A DNA stretch of 64,000 bases from Agriotes lineatus (Eukaryota; Arthropoda; Insecta; Coleoptera; Elateridae), in NCBI GenBank assembly GCA_940337035.1, contig CALNHX010005812.1, positions 36,397 through 100,396 of the forward strand. The letters are read 5' to 3'. Below are positions 47,255-57,791 of the stretch, piece after piece (position 1 is the first letter of the stretch; each line of letters starts with the position of its first letter). The notes beneath the pieces were generated by a model. It did not search any database, was not told where the DNA came from, and saw only the letters and a list, made by a program, of their open reading frames with translations. The position numbers and the translations under genes are program-made.

Positions 47255-47975
47255 AAAGAAAGTAGACATAGATAAGTCCAAATGGCCAAATCAAGAGCGA
47301 TATTGATTACATAATGTAATCAGATAGAACTCTGGTTGAAGATGTTACATTCCTAAATTTATTTAATACCGGAAGTGACCACCAGATGGTTAGATCAGTA
47401 GTAATGTTAAACAAAAGACTAAATATTATCAAATATACAGGACGGCAAAACCACAAGAGCTCACAGAAGTCAGAATTGTGAATGTGGGTTCAGAAGATAT
47501 TCTCGAAGTAACCACAGAACAAATTATGTTTTTTCTAAAATATATGAAGCAAAATAAGTATTGATCTACGGAGTTGAGACATGGACACTCACAAAGCAAA
47601 TAATACACAATGAGTGATGGTAGGGATAATGATAAGCGTTTCGTTAAGACACAGGAACAGAAATGAATGGATCAGACAGAGAACAAAAGTCACTGACATA
47701 ATTAACAGAGTTACCCAGTTAAAATCAGACTTCGTAGGACATGTAGTAAGGCTAAAAGATTGTAGATGGAACGTAAAGGTCATTTAGTGGAGGCAATGAC
47801 ATGGAAGAAGAGGTAGAGGAAGACCAATTACAAGATGGTATGACGACTTAAAGCGAGTTGCGGGACGGAAGTGGACAAACATAGCACAGAACAGGGAAAA
47901 CTTGAGAAAGTAGAGCGAAGCCTATGATCAATTCTGGGCGGAATAGAGGGCAGACGAAGAAGAAGAAGAAAAAGA
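47255..47975 (+). mobile_element. LINE fragment with internal deletion (unit 1)
   Basis: Plus-strand translation recovers the end of the endonuclease (SPNGQIKSDIDYI..., TGSDHQMVRSVV), the start of RT (FLKYMKQNK), then jumps at about 47555 to the C-terminal region (YGVETWTLTK, NEWIRQRTKVTDII, RWYDDLKRVAGRKWTNIAQ). About the whole RT core is missing. A (GAA)n tail ends it. This LINE type is common in insects. The same deletion junction, AATAAGTATTGATCTACGG, occurs at about 51875, so both descend from one deleted copy. Confidence 0.75.
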
Positions 47976-48041
47976 AGAGAAGGTTGCTGTTTTACCTAGT
48001 AATATGAATCACCAAACGACGTTTGCGCCAAAGTGGGTCGC

Positions 48042-48053
48042 AATAACACGATT
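48042..48053. repeat. 12-bp target duplication of Penelope-like insertion 1
   Basis: AATAACACGATT here and at 49491-49502. The empty site is seen in the paralogous unit near 52340, where AATAACACGATTGTTAAAA runs uninterrupted. Confidence 0.8.
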
Positions 48054-49490
48054 ATTTTTGAGGCTTTCACGGCCATTGTCATTAAGTAACAAACGACTTC
48101 CGGGATTGGACCGTGTCATGATTGAGATCGAAGAACTCAAAGTTTTGCCCACTTTCGTAAGGGGCTTCATCAGGAGGAAAAAAGCAAAAGAGCACGGTAA
48201 CTCAACGTTTGAACCACGTCAGAGGCGAAACTCGACTGACTGGCTAGGTAAATAGACCGAACTCAATAGACCGAAAGGCAGTTGACCGAACTCAATTGAC
48301 CGAAAAGCAATAGACCGAAACGTCACTAGACCGAAGCAGCAATAGACCGAAAATCACTTGGTCGAAAATATGTTACGGTTAAAGTACACATTCGGTAAAT
48401 GTGCACATTAAATATATCAAAAAATTACATTTATTAACAATAGCATCAATAGAAATATTTACTCACGACCGATTTCCGGAAACGAAGATAAATACGTCAG
48501 TAGCAGGATTAACCCATTAGCAACTTTCTCCAGTTTGTGCGTAAAAACAAAAAAAAAACATCAAAGCGCCTTGTCAGTAACTTCGATATTCAAGGAAACA
48601 TAGTCGATTATTTATGTGGGACTTTAATTTTTAATATTCGTAGATATGTAATTGGGTAGGATATATCTGTTAAGTATTGTATGATTTACTATAGTTCATT
48701 CAAATTCAAGATAGAGCAAAATCTGCAACCCAAGTTACAAATATCAGCAGTCAGTTGATTACTAATTTGATTTTATTAAAATGTAGATTAAGGGATGTAC
48801 ATAGTATAATATAGAGGTTACAGTTTTTGTCAAATTTGCAAAGCTCGAAATTGGTAAATTGTGCGATGTCTACCTCAATGAAATCTGCTGAATGTGATCT
48901 GAGAATAAATTTATCCCCTAAAAAATGTTGCAAATGGCTTCCTTAAGCAAAAATTCATATTACACACATGACACATTGATTTTGACACTCATCAAGACAG
49001 CAACAAAGCCATGTCTCTCTGATCTAAATTTTAATTTAATCATATTAGTAATCAACTTACTGCTGCTATTTGTAACTTGGGTTGCAGATCTTACTCTATC
49101 TTAAATCTGAATGAACTATAGAATAATGTTAAAATAAAATCAAAAACAAAATAAACCAAAAAACTTCTAAACACGCCAGCTGCCAGTCCTAAGCCCGAAT
49201 AAAGTGTGAAGGGAAGTTGATGTTATTAATGTTAATAAATGTAACCGTAATATATTTTCGACCAAGTGATTTTCGGTCTATTGCTGCTTCGGTCTAGTGA
49301 CGTTTCGGTCTATTGCTATTCGGTCAATTGAGTTCGGTCAACTGCTTTCGGTCTATTGAGTTCGGTCTACTCGCCGTGAGCGCGACTGACTATCGAAAGA
49401 AGAATGAAGCCCCTTACGAAAGTGGGCGAAACGTTGAGTTCTTCGATCTCAATCATGACACGGTCCAATCCCGGAAGTCGTTTGTTACTT
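48054..49490. mobile_element. Penelope-like element ends in inverted orientation, split by a TIR element
   Basis: 48054-48232 is an inverted copy of 49392-49490 and matches the ends of the element at 59059-59800. Shared words include ATTGGACCGTGTCATGATTG and the stem II region of a hammerhead-like motif. No coding sequence remains in this copy. In the left end CTGATGA is intact on the minus strand but the GAAA box is lost; in the right end CTGATGA is changed. A 1141-bp TIR element sits in the middle. Confidence 0.7.
48242..49382. mobile_element. Long-TIR DNA element with GACCGAA arrays and 9-bp duplication
   Basis: Inverted ends of about 130-140 bp (48242-48380 and about 49240-49382) are built from repeated TAGACCGAA and TTGACCGAA words. 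CGACTGACT flanks both sides (48233-48241 and 49383-49391). Long TIRs with a 9-bp duplication fit Mutator-like non-autonomous elements. A second, nested inverted repeat lies inside (about 48690-48768 versus 49046-49125). No transposase is visible. Confidence 0.75.
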
Positions 49491-49976
49491 AATAACACGA
49501 TTGTTAAAAATATACACATTGTATATTATTACCTAAAATAACCAGATTACCTATGACCAAGCATAGTTTGAACGATAGACATAGAGTACCTCTTCGTATT
49601 TTTTAAATAAATTAATTTTCCTTAATAGGACACAACAATGCACAACTAATTACAAGCGCCAATTACGATTACATTAATTACCGAGTCTAGTTTTATTTCT
49701 GACGTATGTCTATGATATTCTGTGAATATTGGAATATACTGACAATTAGCGCTTTCGAACTTAATCTGATTAAACTTTATTCAACATGCAGTCCTTGTGT
49801 GAATATGCCCTATGAGGTTTTTCGATTTCCCTTACCTATGGTATCGCGAATTTATGCCGCCGGCCTGTTTTTCATCTATTATTTGATACTACTATAGCCT
49901 TTTGGATTTGTTCGTATTAATTTTATTGAGTGCATCTATTTTTTTTAATCGGTGAATTCACATGTCGAATATGTTT

Positions 49977-49982
49977 TTTATT
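49977..49982 (-). terminator. AATAAA signal of peptide gene A
   Basis: AATAAA on the minus strand, 86 nt past the stop of the gene at 50068-50488. Equivalent signals lie at 53117-53122 and 56076-56081 for the next two copies. Confidence 0.6.
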
Positions 49983-50067
49983 GAATTACATATTTCACTA
50001 AATACCAGTGAATAATATAAGAAACCTTTTACAAGTTCACATTGTGTTATCTCTATCCTGCTTTATC

Positions 50068-50488
50068 CTATCCTTTTCCTATTCCATAACCTATTGCTGC
50101 AGAAATTGCAACTTTCGCAGCGTCCAGAGCTAAAGCGGTGAGTAATGCACTGATTGCAAATTTTCCTGAGATTTTATCCTTATCGGGAATCAACTTAACT
50201 ATGTTACTGCAAATTGAAAAAGCTTACAAATATTACAATCTGCACCATGACAACTACGCAACGTACCAGAGCGTTTCTGTGCATATTTCCTTTCCTTCTG
50301 GGGTACAATAGCACGTATTGCAATCTTTTTTAAAAATTACTTTTCCAGGAGAACACTTCTCGGCACCGCTGAAACAGCACAAAGCTTACTTAACGCAACC
50401 TTCAAAAAGTTGGGAAATAGCGTTACCCTTCGACTAAGTAGAATAGAAGACACAAAACCAGAATGCATCGCCACCACATGGAAAACAT
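50068..50488 (-). CDS. Secreted pacifastin-domain peptide A, hydrophobic tail (100 aa)
   Basis: Exons in coding order: 50488-50427, 50368-50267, 50206-50068; introns of 58 and 60 nt, GT...AG, both phase 2. Exon 1 is a signal peptide (M1 to about G21, core ILVLCLLFYLVEG). Exon 2 has C26-x10-C37-N-T-C40-Y-C42-x3-G-x3-C50-T-x3-C55, the pacifastin pattern; the sixth Cys codon is split TG|T. Exon 3 encodes a conserved linker (VKLIPDKDKISGKF, ending at 71) and a 29-residue Ala/Gly/Leu-rich tail. An early TAG shortens the tail by five residues relative to copy B. TATAAA lies at 50585-50590, about 97 nt upstream of ATG, and AATAAA lies downstream. Without splicing the exons fall in different frames, and exon 2 appears to end in Trp. 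The P1-equivalent residue is Glu. Role inferred: extracellular peptide, either protease inhibitor or scaffold for an active tail. Confidence 0.85.
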
Positions 50489-50584
50489 GACTACGTGGCA
50501 CCGAATCGAAGCTGATCATAGAGTTGACCGATTTGGCCGAGAGCTTCCTAATCACGATTGAACGTCATGGGCTGGTAGCACTCA

Positions 50585-50590
50585 TTTATA
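50585..50590 (-). promoter_or_regulatory. TATA box of peptide gene A
   Basis: TATAAA on the minus strand. The same element lies at nearly the same distance upstream of copies C and D, but copy B has lost it through a deletion of about 20 bp. Confidence 0.6.
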
Positions 50591-51282
50591 AGTGTTGCAG
50601 TAATTTAGTAACTCCTAGCAAATAGCTGATTACTGATTTCAATTATTATAAATTATATTAAAGACCAAAGTTACATTTATAGCTGATATGTAATAGACTA
50701 CATTTTGGGGTTCATATAATAATTAAAAATGGGGATATCGAGCTTCTATTAGTTGCAACACCAACACCATTAATGAGCTCTATAATAAAAGTAATATGAG
50801 TAATGAGAGTATTGTTACTTCTATGGACAAACTATGAACAATTAAGCAGAGTTGGCTATTTGCGCTGGTAATTCTTCAACATTTGAACACAATATAGAGA
50901 AACACCGACAATTTTTCTGTGATACTTTTGCAGGTGATCTTTAGCAAATTATATTCCCTTTTCGTGATTCCATTTTTAATCAACTTGGTAAGTCTTATTG
51001 CAATTTTAAATGGAAAACAGAACAAACTTTCCAGATAACTGGCGGCCGTCTCTGGAAGTACCTATTATGCAGAAAATAATCAACATATGTCAAGTCTGTG
51101 AAGTGAAGGAGAAATATCAAGTAAAATAACCAATAGATATTATGATATCGATAATGATAAACTAAACTAGATTTTAAGTACTTGATAAAGATCAATCCTT
51201 CTCAGTCTATTGGAATGCAAAGAGCTTTAAAGGATCCTTCGTTTAAATGTGGCCAAGACAAATATCTTAAAAGCTGAACTAT

Positions 51283-51737
51283 ACTCCGCAAAAAATATGG
51301 AATCACCTGTTTTTTTAAGAACGCTTTATTTCTTACAAATTTTATGTTTTGTTACTAAATATTAAGTAAAAATGAACTGTGAAGCAAAACAAAAACAAAG
51401 AACACAACATAGTGTGGTAAATATAACAAAGAGGAGAATTAAGGACAACGAAATTAATTGAAAAATTTATCTAATTACGGGTATTTCCACCTCTAGCCGC
51501 GAATACCCCGTAAGACTCCTGATGTGGTCTTGGCCTCTATGGTATCATTCAGCAATAACAGCGGCTTCTAGCTTAGTACCTACCCGATACGGTCCCAGAC
51601 ATGTTCTATTGAATTCATATTTAGACAGCAAGACACGCCGACCGCATTTAAATAATTTTGAACAATGTCAGCTACGAGCGGACTCGCATTGTGGTGCATT
51701 AAAAGATGTAGGCATATAAAAGGCGCAAATTGAACCA
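51283..51737 (-). mobile_element. Tc1-like transposon fragment fused to LINE (unit 1/2)
   Basis: Begins with a Tc1-type terminal repeat (ACTCCGCAAAAAATATGGAA) next to TA and runs through the transposase C-terminus on the minus strand. The second strand gives remnants of the DDE region such as NSIEHVW-like and LDQLEAA-like text when compared with the copies at 54.7 and 62.8 kb. It breaks off at a GACCAC-like word and continues as LINE sequence. Confidence 0.65.
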
Positions 51738-52285
51738 CGGGATGGTTAGAGCAGTAGTAAGTATAAACAAAAGACTAAATATAATCAAATATAATTGTGA
51801 ATGGGGTTCAGAAGATATTCCCGAAATAACCACAGAAGGAATTATGTTTGCTCTAAAATATATGAAACAAAATAAGTATTGATCTACGGAGTTGAGACAT
51901 GGACACTCACAAAGCAAATAATACACAAAGATCGAAGGAAAGAATAATGATAAAACACATCAAAAGAAATGAATGGATCAGACAGAGAACAAAAGTCACT
52001 GACATAATTGACAGAGTTACCCAGTTAAAATGGGACTTCGCACGACATGTATCAAGGCTAAAAGATTGTAGATGGAAAGTAAAAATTATCTAGTGGAGAC
52101 CATGGTATGAAAGAAGAGGTAGAGGAAGACCAATTAGAAGATGGTGTGACGACTTAAAAATAGTTGCGGGACGGAAGTGGACAAACATAGCACAGAACAG
52201 GGACAACTGGACAAAGTAGAGAAAGTTCTATGCTCAATTCTGGGAGGTATAGAAGGCAGACGAAAAGAAGAAGAAGAGAAGGTTG
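51738..52285 (+). mobile_element. LINE fragment with the same internal deletion (unit 2)
   Basis: Same order as 47255-47975: endonuclease end (DHGMVRAVV-like), RT start (ALKYMKQNK), deletion at about 51875, then the C-terminal region (KRNEWIRQRTKVTDIID, TQLKWDFARHVSRLKDC, VAGRKWTNIAQNRDN) and a GAAGAAGAAG tail. Dead copy. Confidence 0.75.
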
Positions 52286-52776
52286 CAGTTTCATCCAGTA
52301 ATATGAATCACCAAACGACGTTTGCGCCAAAGTGGGTCGCAATAACACGATTGTTAAAAATATACAAATTGTATATTATTGCCTAAAATAACTAGATTAC
52401 CTATGACCAAGCATAGTTTAAACGATAGAGTTAGAGTACCTCTTCGTATCTTTTAAATAAAAATAATAATTGTTTCCTTAATAGGACATAACAATGCACA
52501 AAGAATTACAAGCGCCAATTACGATTACATTATTTACCGAGTGTAGTTTTATTTCTGACGTATGTCTATGATATTCTGTGAATTTTGGAATATACTGACA
52601 GCTAGCGCTTTCGAACTTAACATGATTAAACTTAGTCCAACATGCGGTCTTTGTGTGAATATGCCATATGAAGTTTTTCGATTTGCTTTACCTATGGTAT
52701 CTCTAAGCGAATTTATGCCGCCGGCCTGTTTTTCATCTATTATTTGTTAGATTATACTACTATAACCGTCTGGATT

Positions 52777-53043
52777 TTTTATTTTTATTTTATTCCGCAC
52801 TCCGCCAACAGCCGTTAGGCCAATTATAGGCGTCACTGTATTTATGGGGACTTCCAACTCCACTAACGACTGTCATGATGTTATTATGACAACCGGGACC
52901 AAATTTTTTCTGTGGCAGCCGTACCACGAGGTGCTGGGAGAAGCAGCCGTGGAACTCCCATCCAAGTTCTGACCAGAGAGAGCGTTTCTTAAATCTGCTG
53001 ATCGAACGTGGCCGTTTGTTCAAGCTACACCACCCGGGACCTT
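52777..53043 (-). mobile_element. 5S rRNA-derived SINE
   Basis: On the minus strand the head contains CGTTCGATCAGCAGATTTAAG and TCAGAACTTGGATGGG, matching the internal RNA polymerase III promoter (A box, intermediate element, C box) of 5S rRNA with changes. The body follows and it ends in an A/T-rich tail (AATAAAATAAAAATAAAA). Two paralogous units (near 49895 and 55995) lack it and read GGATTTGTTCG or GAATTTGTTCG uninterrupted, which proves an insertion and sets its borders. It lies just 3' of peptide gene B. SINE3-type elements are known; whether this exact family is described I cannot say. Confidence 0.8.
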
Positions 53044-53191
53044 ATATTTGTTCGTATTAATTTTATTGAGTGCATCTATTTTTCTTAATCGGTGAATTTA
53101 CATGTCGAACATGTTGTTTATTGAATTACATATTTCATTAAATACCAGTGGATAATATAAGAAACCTTTTAAAAGTTCACTTGTATTATCT

Positions 53192-53628
53192 CTATCCTAG
53201 TTTATCCAATCCTATTCCTATTCCAGCACCTATTGCTGCAGAAATTGCAGCTTTAGCAGCGTTCACAGCTAAAGTGGTGATTAGTGCAGTGAGTGCGAAT
53301 TTTCCAGAGATTTTATCCTTATCGGGAATCAACTTAACTATGTTACTGCAAATTGAAAACGCTTACAAATATTACAATCTGCACCATGACAAACTGCGCA
53401 ACGTACCAGAACATTTCTGTGCATATTTCCTTTCCTTCTGCGGTACAATAGCACGTATTGCAATCTTTTTTAAAATGTACTTTTCCAGGAGAACACTTCT
53501 CACCACCGCTGGAACAGCAAAAAGTATACTTAATGCAACCTTCATAAAGTTTAGGAATAGTGTTACCCTTCGACTAGGTAGAATAGGAGGCACAAAATCA
53601 GAATGCATCGCCACCAGATGGAAAACAT
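53192..53628 (-). CDS. Secreted pacifastin-domain peptide B, Gly/Ala tail (105 aa)
   Basis: Exons in coding order: 53628-53567, 53508-53407, 53345-53192; introns of 58 and 61 nt, GT...AG, phase 2. Signal peptide core ILILCLLFYLVEG. Six-Cys pacifastin pattern at C26, C37, C40, C42, C50 and C55, with the last codon split TG|T. Linker VKLIPDKDKISGKF is identical to copies A and D. The tail (72-105) is the longest, ends GAGIGIGLDKLG and is Ala/Gly/Ile-rich. The coding frame is intact, but the TATA box region present in A, C and D is deleted just upstream (near 53710), so expression may be lost or changed. AATAAA at 53117-53122. A 160-codon plus-strand frame over this locus is antisense and has no family support. 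Confidence 0.85.
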
Positions 53629-54422
53629 GACTACGTGGCACCGAATCGAAGCTGATCAAAGAGTTGGCCGATTTGGCCGAGAGCTTCCTAATCACGATTG
53701 AACGTCATGTGTCAAGTGTTGCAGTAATTTAGTAACTCCTAGCAAATAGCTAATTACTGATTTCAATTATTATAAATTATATTAAAGACCAAAGTTACAT
53801 TTATAGCTGATATGTAATAGGCTACATTTTGGGGTTCATATAATAATTAAAAATAGCGATATCGATCTTCCATTAGTTGCAACACTAAGACCATTCGTTA
53901 GGTCTATAAGTAAAGTAATGTGAGTAGTAAGTGTATTATTACTTCTATAGACAAACTATGGACAATTAAGTAGAGTTGGCTATTTACCCTGGTAATTCTT
54001 CAACATATCAACACAATATAGAGAAACACGACAATTTTTCTCTTATACTTTTGCAGGTGATCTTTAGCAAATTATCTTCTCTTTTCATGATTCCATTTTG
54101 AATCAACTTGGTAAGTCTTATTGCAATTTTAAGTGGAAAACCAACTAAACTTTTCAGATAACTGGCGACAGTCGCTGGAAGTATTATGCAGAAAAGGATC
54201 AACATATTTCAAGGCTGTGAAGTGAAAGAGAAATATCAAGTAAAATACGACATTTTGATTTTTTACAACTTATAACCAATGGATATTATGATATCGATAA
54301 TAGTAAAGGAAACTAGATTTTAAGTACTTGATAAAGATCAATCTCAGTCTATTAGAATGCAAAAGATTTAAAGGATTCTTCATTTAAATGTGGCCAAGAC
54401 AAATATCTTAAAAGCTAAACTA

Positions 54423-54945
54423 CACTCCGCAAAAAATATGGAATCACCTGCTTTTTTAAGAACGCTTTATTTCTTACAAATTTTATGTTTTGTTACTAAA
54501 TATTAACTAAAAATGAACTGTGAAGAAAAAAAAACAAAGAACACAAAATAGTGTGGTAAATATAAGAAAGTGGAGAATTAAGGACAACGAAATTAATTGA
54601 AAAATGTATCTAGTTACAAGTATTTCCACTTCTAGTCACGATCGCTGCTTGCAGTCGCCTAGGCAAATACTCAGTAAGACACCTGGTGTGGTCTTGGCCT
54701 CTGTTATTCTGAAATAACAGCGGCTTCTAGCTGATCCAGGGTTGTTCGTGGGCATATCTGTTTTTTAGTACCCACCCGATACGGTCCCAGACATGCTCTA
54801 TTGAATTCATATCTGGACAGCAAGACACGAATGCCGACCGCATTTAAGTAATTTTGAACAATGTTATCTACGAGCGAGCGGCCTCGCATTCTGGTGCATC
54901 AAAAGATGTAGGCCTATAAAAGGCGCAAATAGGACCACCGGATGG
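54423..54945 (-). mobile_element. Tc1-like transposon fragment fused to LINE (unit 2/3)
   Basis: Starts CACTCCGCAAAAAATATGG next to TA. On the minus strand one frame reads NARPLVDNIVQNYLNAVGIR and another NSIEHVWDRIGWVLKNRY, so the transposase C-terminal half is present with a frameshift. It stops at GACCAC and continues as LINE, the same junction as at about 51737. Confidence 0.75.
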
Positions 54946-55490
54946 TTAGAGCAGTAGTAATTTTAAACAAAAGACTAACTATAATCAAATATACAAGAAG
55001 GCAAAACTACAAGAGCTCACAGAAGTCAGAATTGTGAATGTGGGTTCAGATGATATTTCCGAATTAACCACAGAAAAAACTATTATGTTTGTTCTGAAAT
55101 ATATTAAACAAAATAAAGCTTTAGGGGAAGATAATATATTGATTGAAATGGTCTAAGAAGCACAAGAGATAGTTTTACCGTGGTTAAAATATCTATTCAA
55201 TAGACGCCTAGAACAAGGAAGAATACCGAATCAACGGAATATAGCAGAATTGATATTACTGTTTAAAAAATGAGACTGAAAACTTTTACAGAACTATCGA
55301 CCTATAAGTCTACTATCACAATTATATAAACCCCTGACGAAAATCATTACCAATAGAATATCTCAGAAACTCGACGACTCCCAACCTGTTGCAGAAGCTG
55401 CCTTCCGTAAAGAATTCAGCACATGTGACCACTTATGAACAGTAAAAATACTAATTGAGAAAGTAATAGAGTGCAATACAGTACAAAATA
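54946..55490 (+). mobile_element. LINE fragment with RT N-terminal part (unit 3)
   Basis: Begins with the endonuclease end and continues into RT: LKYIKQNKALGEDNILIEM, RRLEQGRIPNQRNIAELILL, NYRPISLLSQLYKPLTKII, DDSQPVAEAAFRKEFSTC. Several stops. Unlike units 1 and 2 it keeps this RT part and ends abruptly before the catalytic core, so it lost a different segment. It joins directly to GAGAAGGTTGCAGTTT, the same repeat-unit DNA that follows the other copies. Confidence 0.75.
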
Positions 55491-56075
55491 TTTACAGAGA
55501 AGGTTGCAGTTTGACCCAGTAATATGAATCAGCAAACTACATTTGCGCCAAAGTGTGTCGCAATCACACAATTTATTGTTAACGATATACATATTGCATA
55601 TTATTGCCTAAAATAACCAAATTACCTGTGATCAAGCATAGTTTGAACAATGGACTTACAGTACTTCTTCGTATTTTTACTAATAAAAATCATTGTTTCC
55701 TTAATAGGACATAATAATAAACAACTAATTACAAGCTCCAATTACGATTACATTAATTACCTAGGGTAGTTTGATTTGTAACGTATGTCTATACGATTCT
55801 GTGAATTTTAAGATATACTGACAACTAGCGCTTTCGAACTTAATATGATTAAACTTAATCCAACATGCAGTCCTTGTGTTGATAGGCCGTATGCAGTAGT
55901 TCGAGTTGCTTTACCTATTATGATGTCTCTATGCGAATTTATGCCGCCTGCCCATTTTTAATCTATTATTTGTTACATTATACTACTATAGCTTTTTGAA
56001 TTTGTTCGTATTAATTTTATTGAGTACACTGAATTTATTTTTCTTAATCGGTGAACTTACATATCGAACAGGTTT
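55491..56075. repeat. Array-unit DNA shared by three units, non-coding
   Basis: Paralogous to about 47980-48053 plus 49503-49985 and to 52285-52776 plus 53044-53120. Contains shared words such as ACCAAGCATAGTTT-like, CTTAATAGGACA and GCGCTTTCGAACTTAA. No frame is conserved between the copies, so I read it as intergenic spacer of the tandem array. Confidence 0.7.
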
Positions 56076-56173
56076 TTTATTGAATTGCATATTTAATTAA
56101 CTTCCTGCGGATAATATAGGAAAGCTTTTAAAAGTTATCATTTTGTTATATCTATCCTGCTTTATCCAATCCT

Positions 56174-56565
56174 TCATACTCCCCAGCTTATTGCTGCATT
56201 CGCAAGTATCCCAAGTCCAGCCCATAGTCCAATAAATTTTCCGGATATTTTACCCTTTTCGGAAATAAATTTGCTTAAGCTACAAAACCAACACACGTAT
56301 AAGTATTATATTCTGTACTATCAGAAACTACACAACGTACCATAACATCCTTCTGCACATTGGTACTTTGCTTTCGGTGTAAAAGCGCGTATTGCAGTTT
56401 TCTTTAAAACTCACTGTTCCAGGAGGACACTTCTAGCTGTCGTTGCTAGAATGGCAATGAAAATAGTTATTGCACTTTTAATCAAATTGAGAAGTAGTGT
56501 TACCCTGCGCTTCAGTAGAAGATTAGGCACAAAACCAGGAAGCATCGCCACCAGCTGGAAACCAT
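56174..56565 (-). pseudogene. Pacifastin-domain peptide C, pseudogene
   Basis: Same layout as A, B and D: exon 1 56565-56504, intron 1 56503-56446, exon 2 56445-56341, intron 2 56340-56280, exon 3 56279-56174. Splice dinucleotides survive. Exon 1 has an in-frame TGA near the end of the signal peptide. Exon 2 has a TAG before the first Cys, and two domain Cys are changed to Arg and Tyr (CNTRFY in place of CNTCYC). Exon 3 remains open with linker text ISEKGKISGKF and a Trp/Leu/Gly-rich tail that ends at TGA. TATAAA at 56666-56671 is retained. Confidence 0.8.
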
Positions 56566-56665
56566 GGCTACGTGGCCCGAATCGAAGCAGATCAAAAAGC
56601 GGTCGATTTCTACAAAGGCTTATTAACAGTGATTCAAAACCATGGACTTACAGTACCTCTTCATG

Positions 56666-56671
56666 TTTATA
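56666..56671 (-). promoter_or_regulatory. TATA box of pseudogene C
   Basis: TATAAA on the minus strand about 101 nt upstream of the C start codon, matching A and D in position. Confidence 0.5.
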
Positions 56672-56759
56672 AGCAATAAAAATGATCATTTTCCTAATAG
56701 GATCATAACGATAAACGACTAATTACATGCCCCATATACGATCTTGTATATTTTGTAAT

Positions 56760-57791
56760 GTAGTAAATAGTGGCAACTAGCGATACTGAGCTAAATGTAA
56801 CTAAAGCAACCAGATAAAATTCATCGCCACCACTCGGTAAAGAGTTGCGGAGACCCGTCGAACTGCTTATCGCCGCTAAATGTATGGCCGGGTGTAGTCA
56901 GTAGTAAGCTAGAGATCAACGAACAGAGAGTTTGTTTGTATGTAGCCAATATTGTTTCGTCAATGAAGCTGCTTGGGAAACCCTTGCCGTGCAAATTTTG
57001 GAAAATTACAGCCTTTGAAGGGCAGCATACCAGTGTGAAATATCGATTCCGTCTAGAAATGCCCGTATCCCGTATCCCGATTGAACCTCGGCGGAACACC
57101 TCATTGCCAACGTGTAGATCAACGCCGATGCTCGTAGTGAATTTTTGAATTGCCGTTGTCTATTTTTTATTTATGATAGAAGGATGCCAGTTCATCCTAC
57201 GGTAATCGCCAAGTTGTTTATTTTATGACAGAAACTTCTCCTACATTTGACATCTTGCCGGTGATTGTATTATTGCACAAGAACCTTGTTTGTATGGTGA
57301 ATATGTTCTAAGCCAAGTTTGCGTGTGTCTATTGCAACCAATTTGCAAAGGGTTTATAGGCTAGTTTGTCAGTTTGCAATAAAAAAGCGCTCCACACCAC
57401 TTGATTAATATTTCCCACGTGGAACTTTTTCACCGGCAAATAGCAAATTGCCCTTATCGACGAGACGTCACAAGCAGGAATTGTCTTAGGGATTATGTGC
57501 TACCATTGTTTATAGATTTTCTGGCTTTCCGAAGGTATCCAATTAATTGTATTTTTATTAAAGTTATCTTCTTGCAGTTCTTAAATGAACTTTATATTTT
57601 TTATTTGTAAAGCGACCTACAGTTAAACATTTTCTTGCAGATAAATAAGGATTTCAATGTTTTACAAGGTAAGCCATATCTGGAGCTGAACAAGTACATT
57701 TCCCATCGTCAAGAGGAACATTTTCCTTATATGAAACTTCCCCAGTACAACTCCGGAAAACCAAACACGGAATGAGACACTTAATAGTTAT
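56760..57791. other. Unique DNA inside the array, no recognised gene
   Basis: Homology to the other array units ends near 56760. Small frames at about 56821-57148 on both strands have no family support. Confidence 0.4.

Noticed and set aside
50337..50555. Minus-strand frame starting MIRKLSAKS at copies A, B and D
   Set aside because: It is the +1 shadow that runs across intron 1 of the pacifastin genes and is broken at different points.
53148..53630. 160-codon plus-strand frame (and shorter ones at 59667-60053 and 60183-60455)
   Set aside because: They are antisense to the spliced pacifastin genes. The minus strand has the signal peptide, exact Cys spacing and splice sites; the plus frames are not conserved in all copies.
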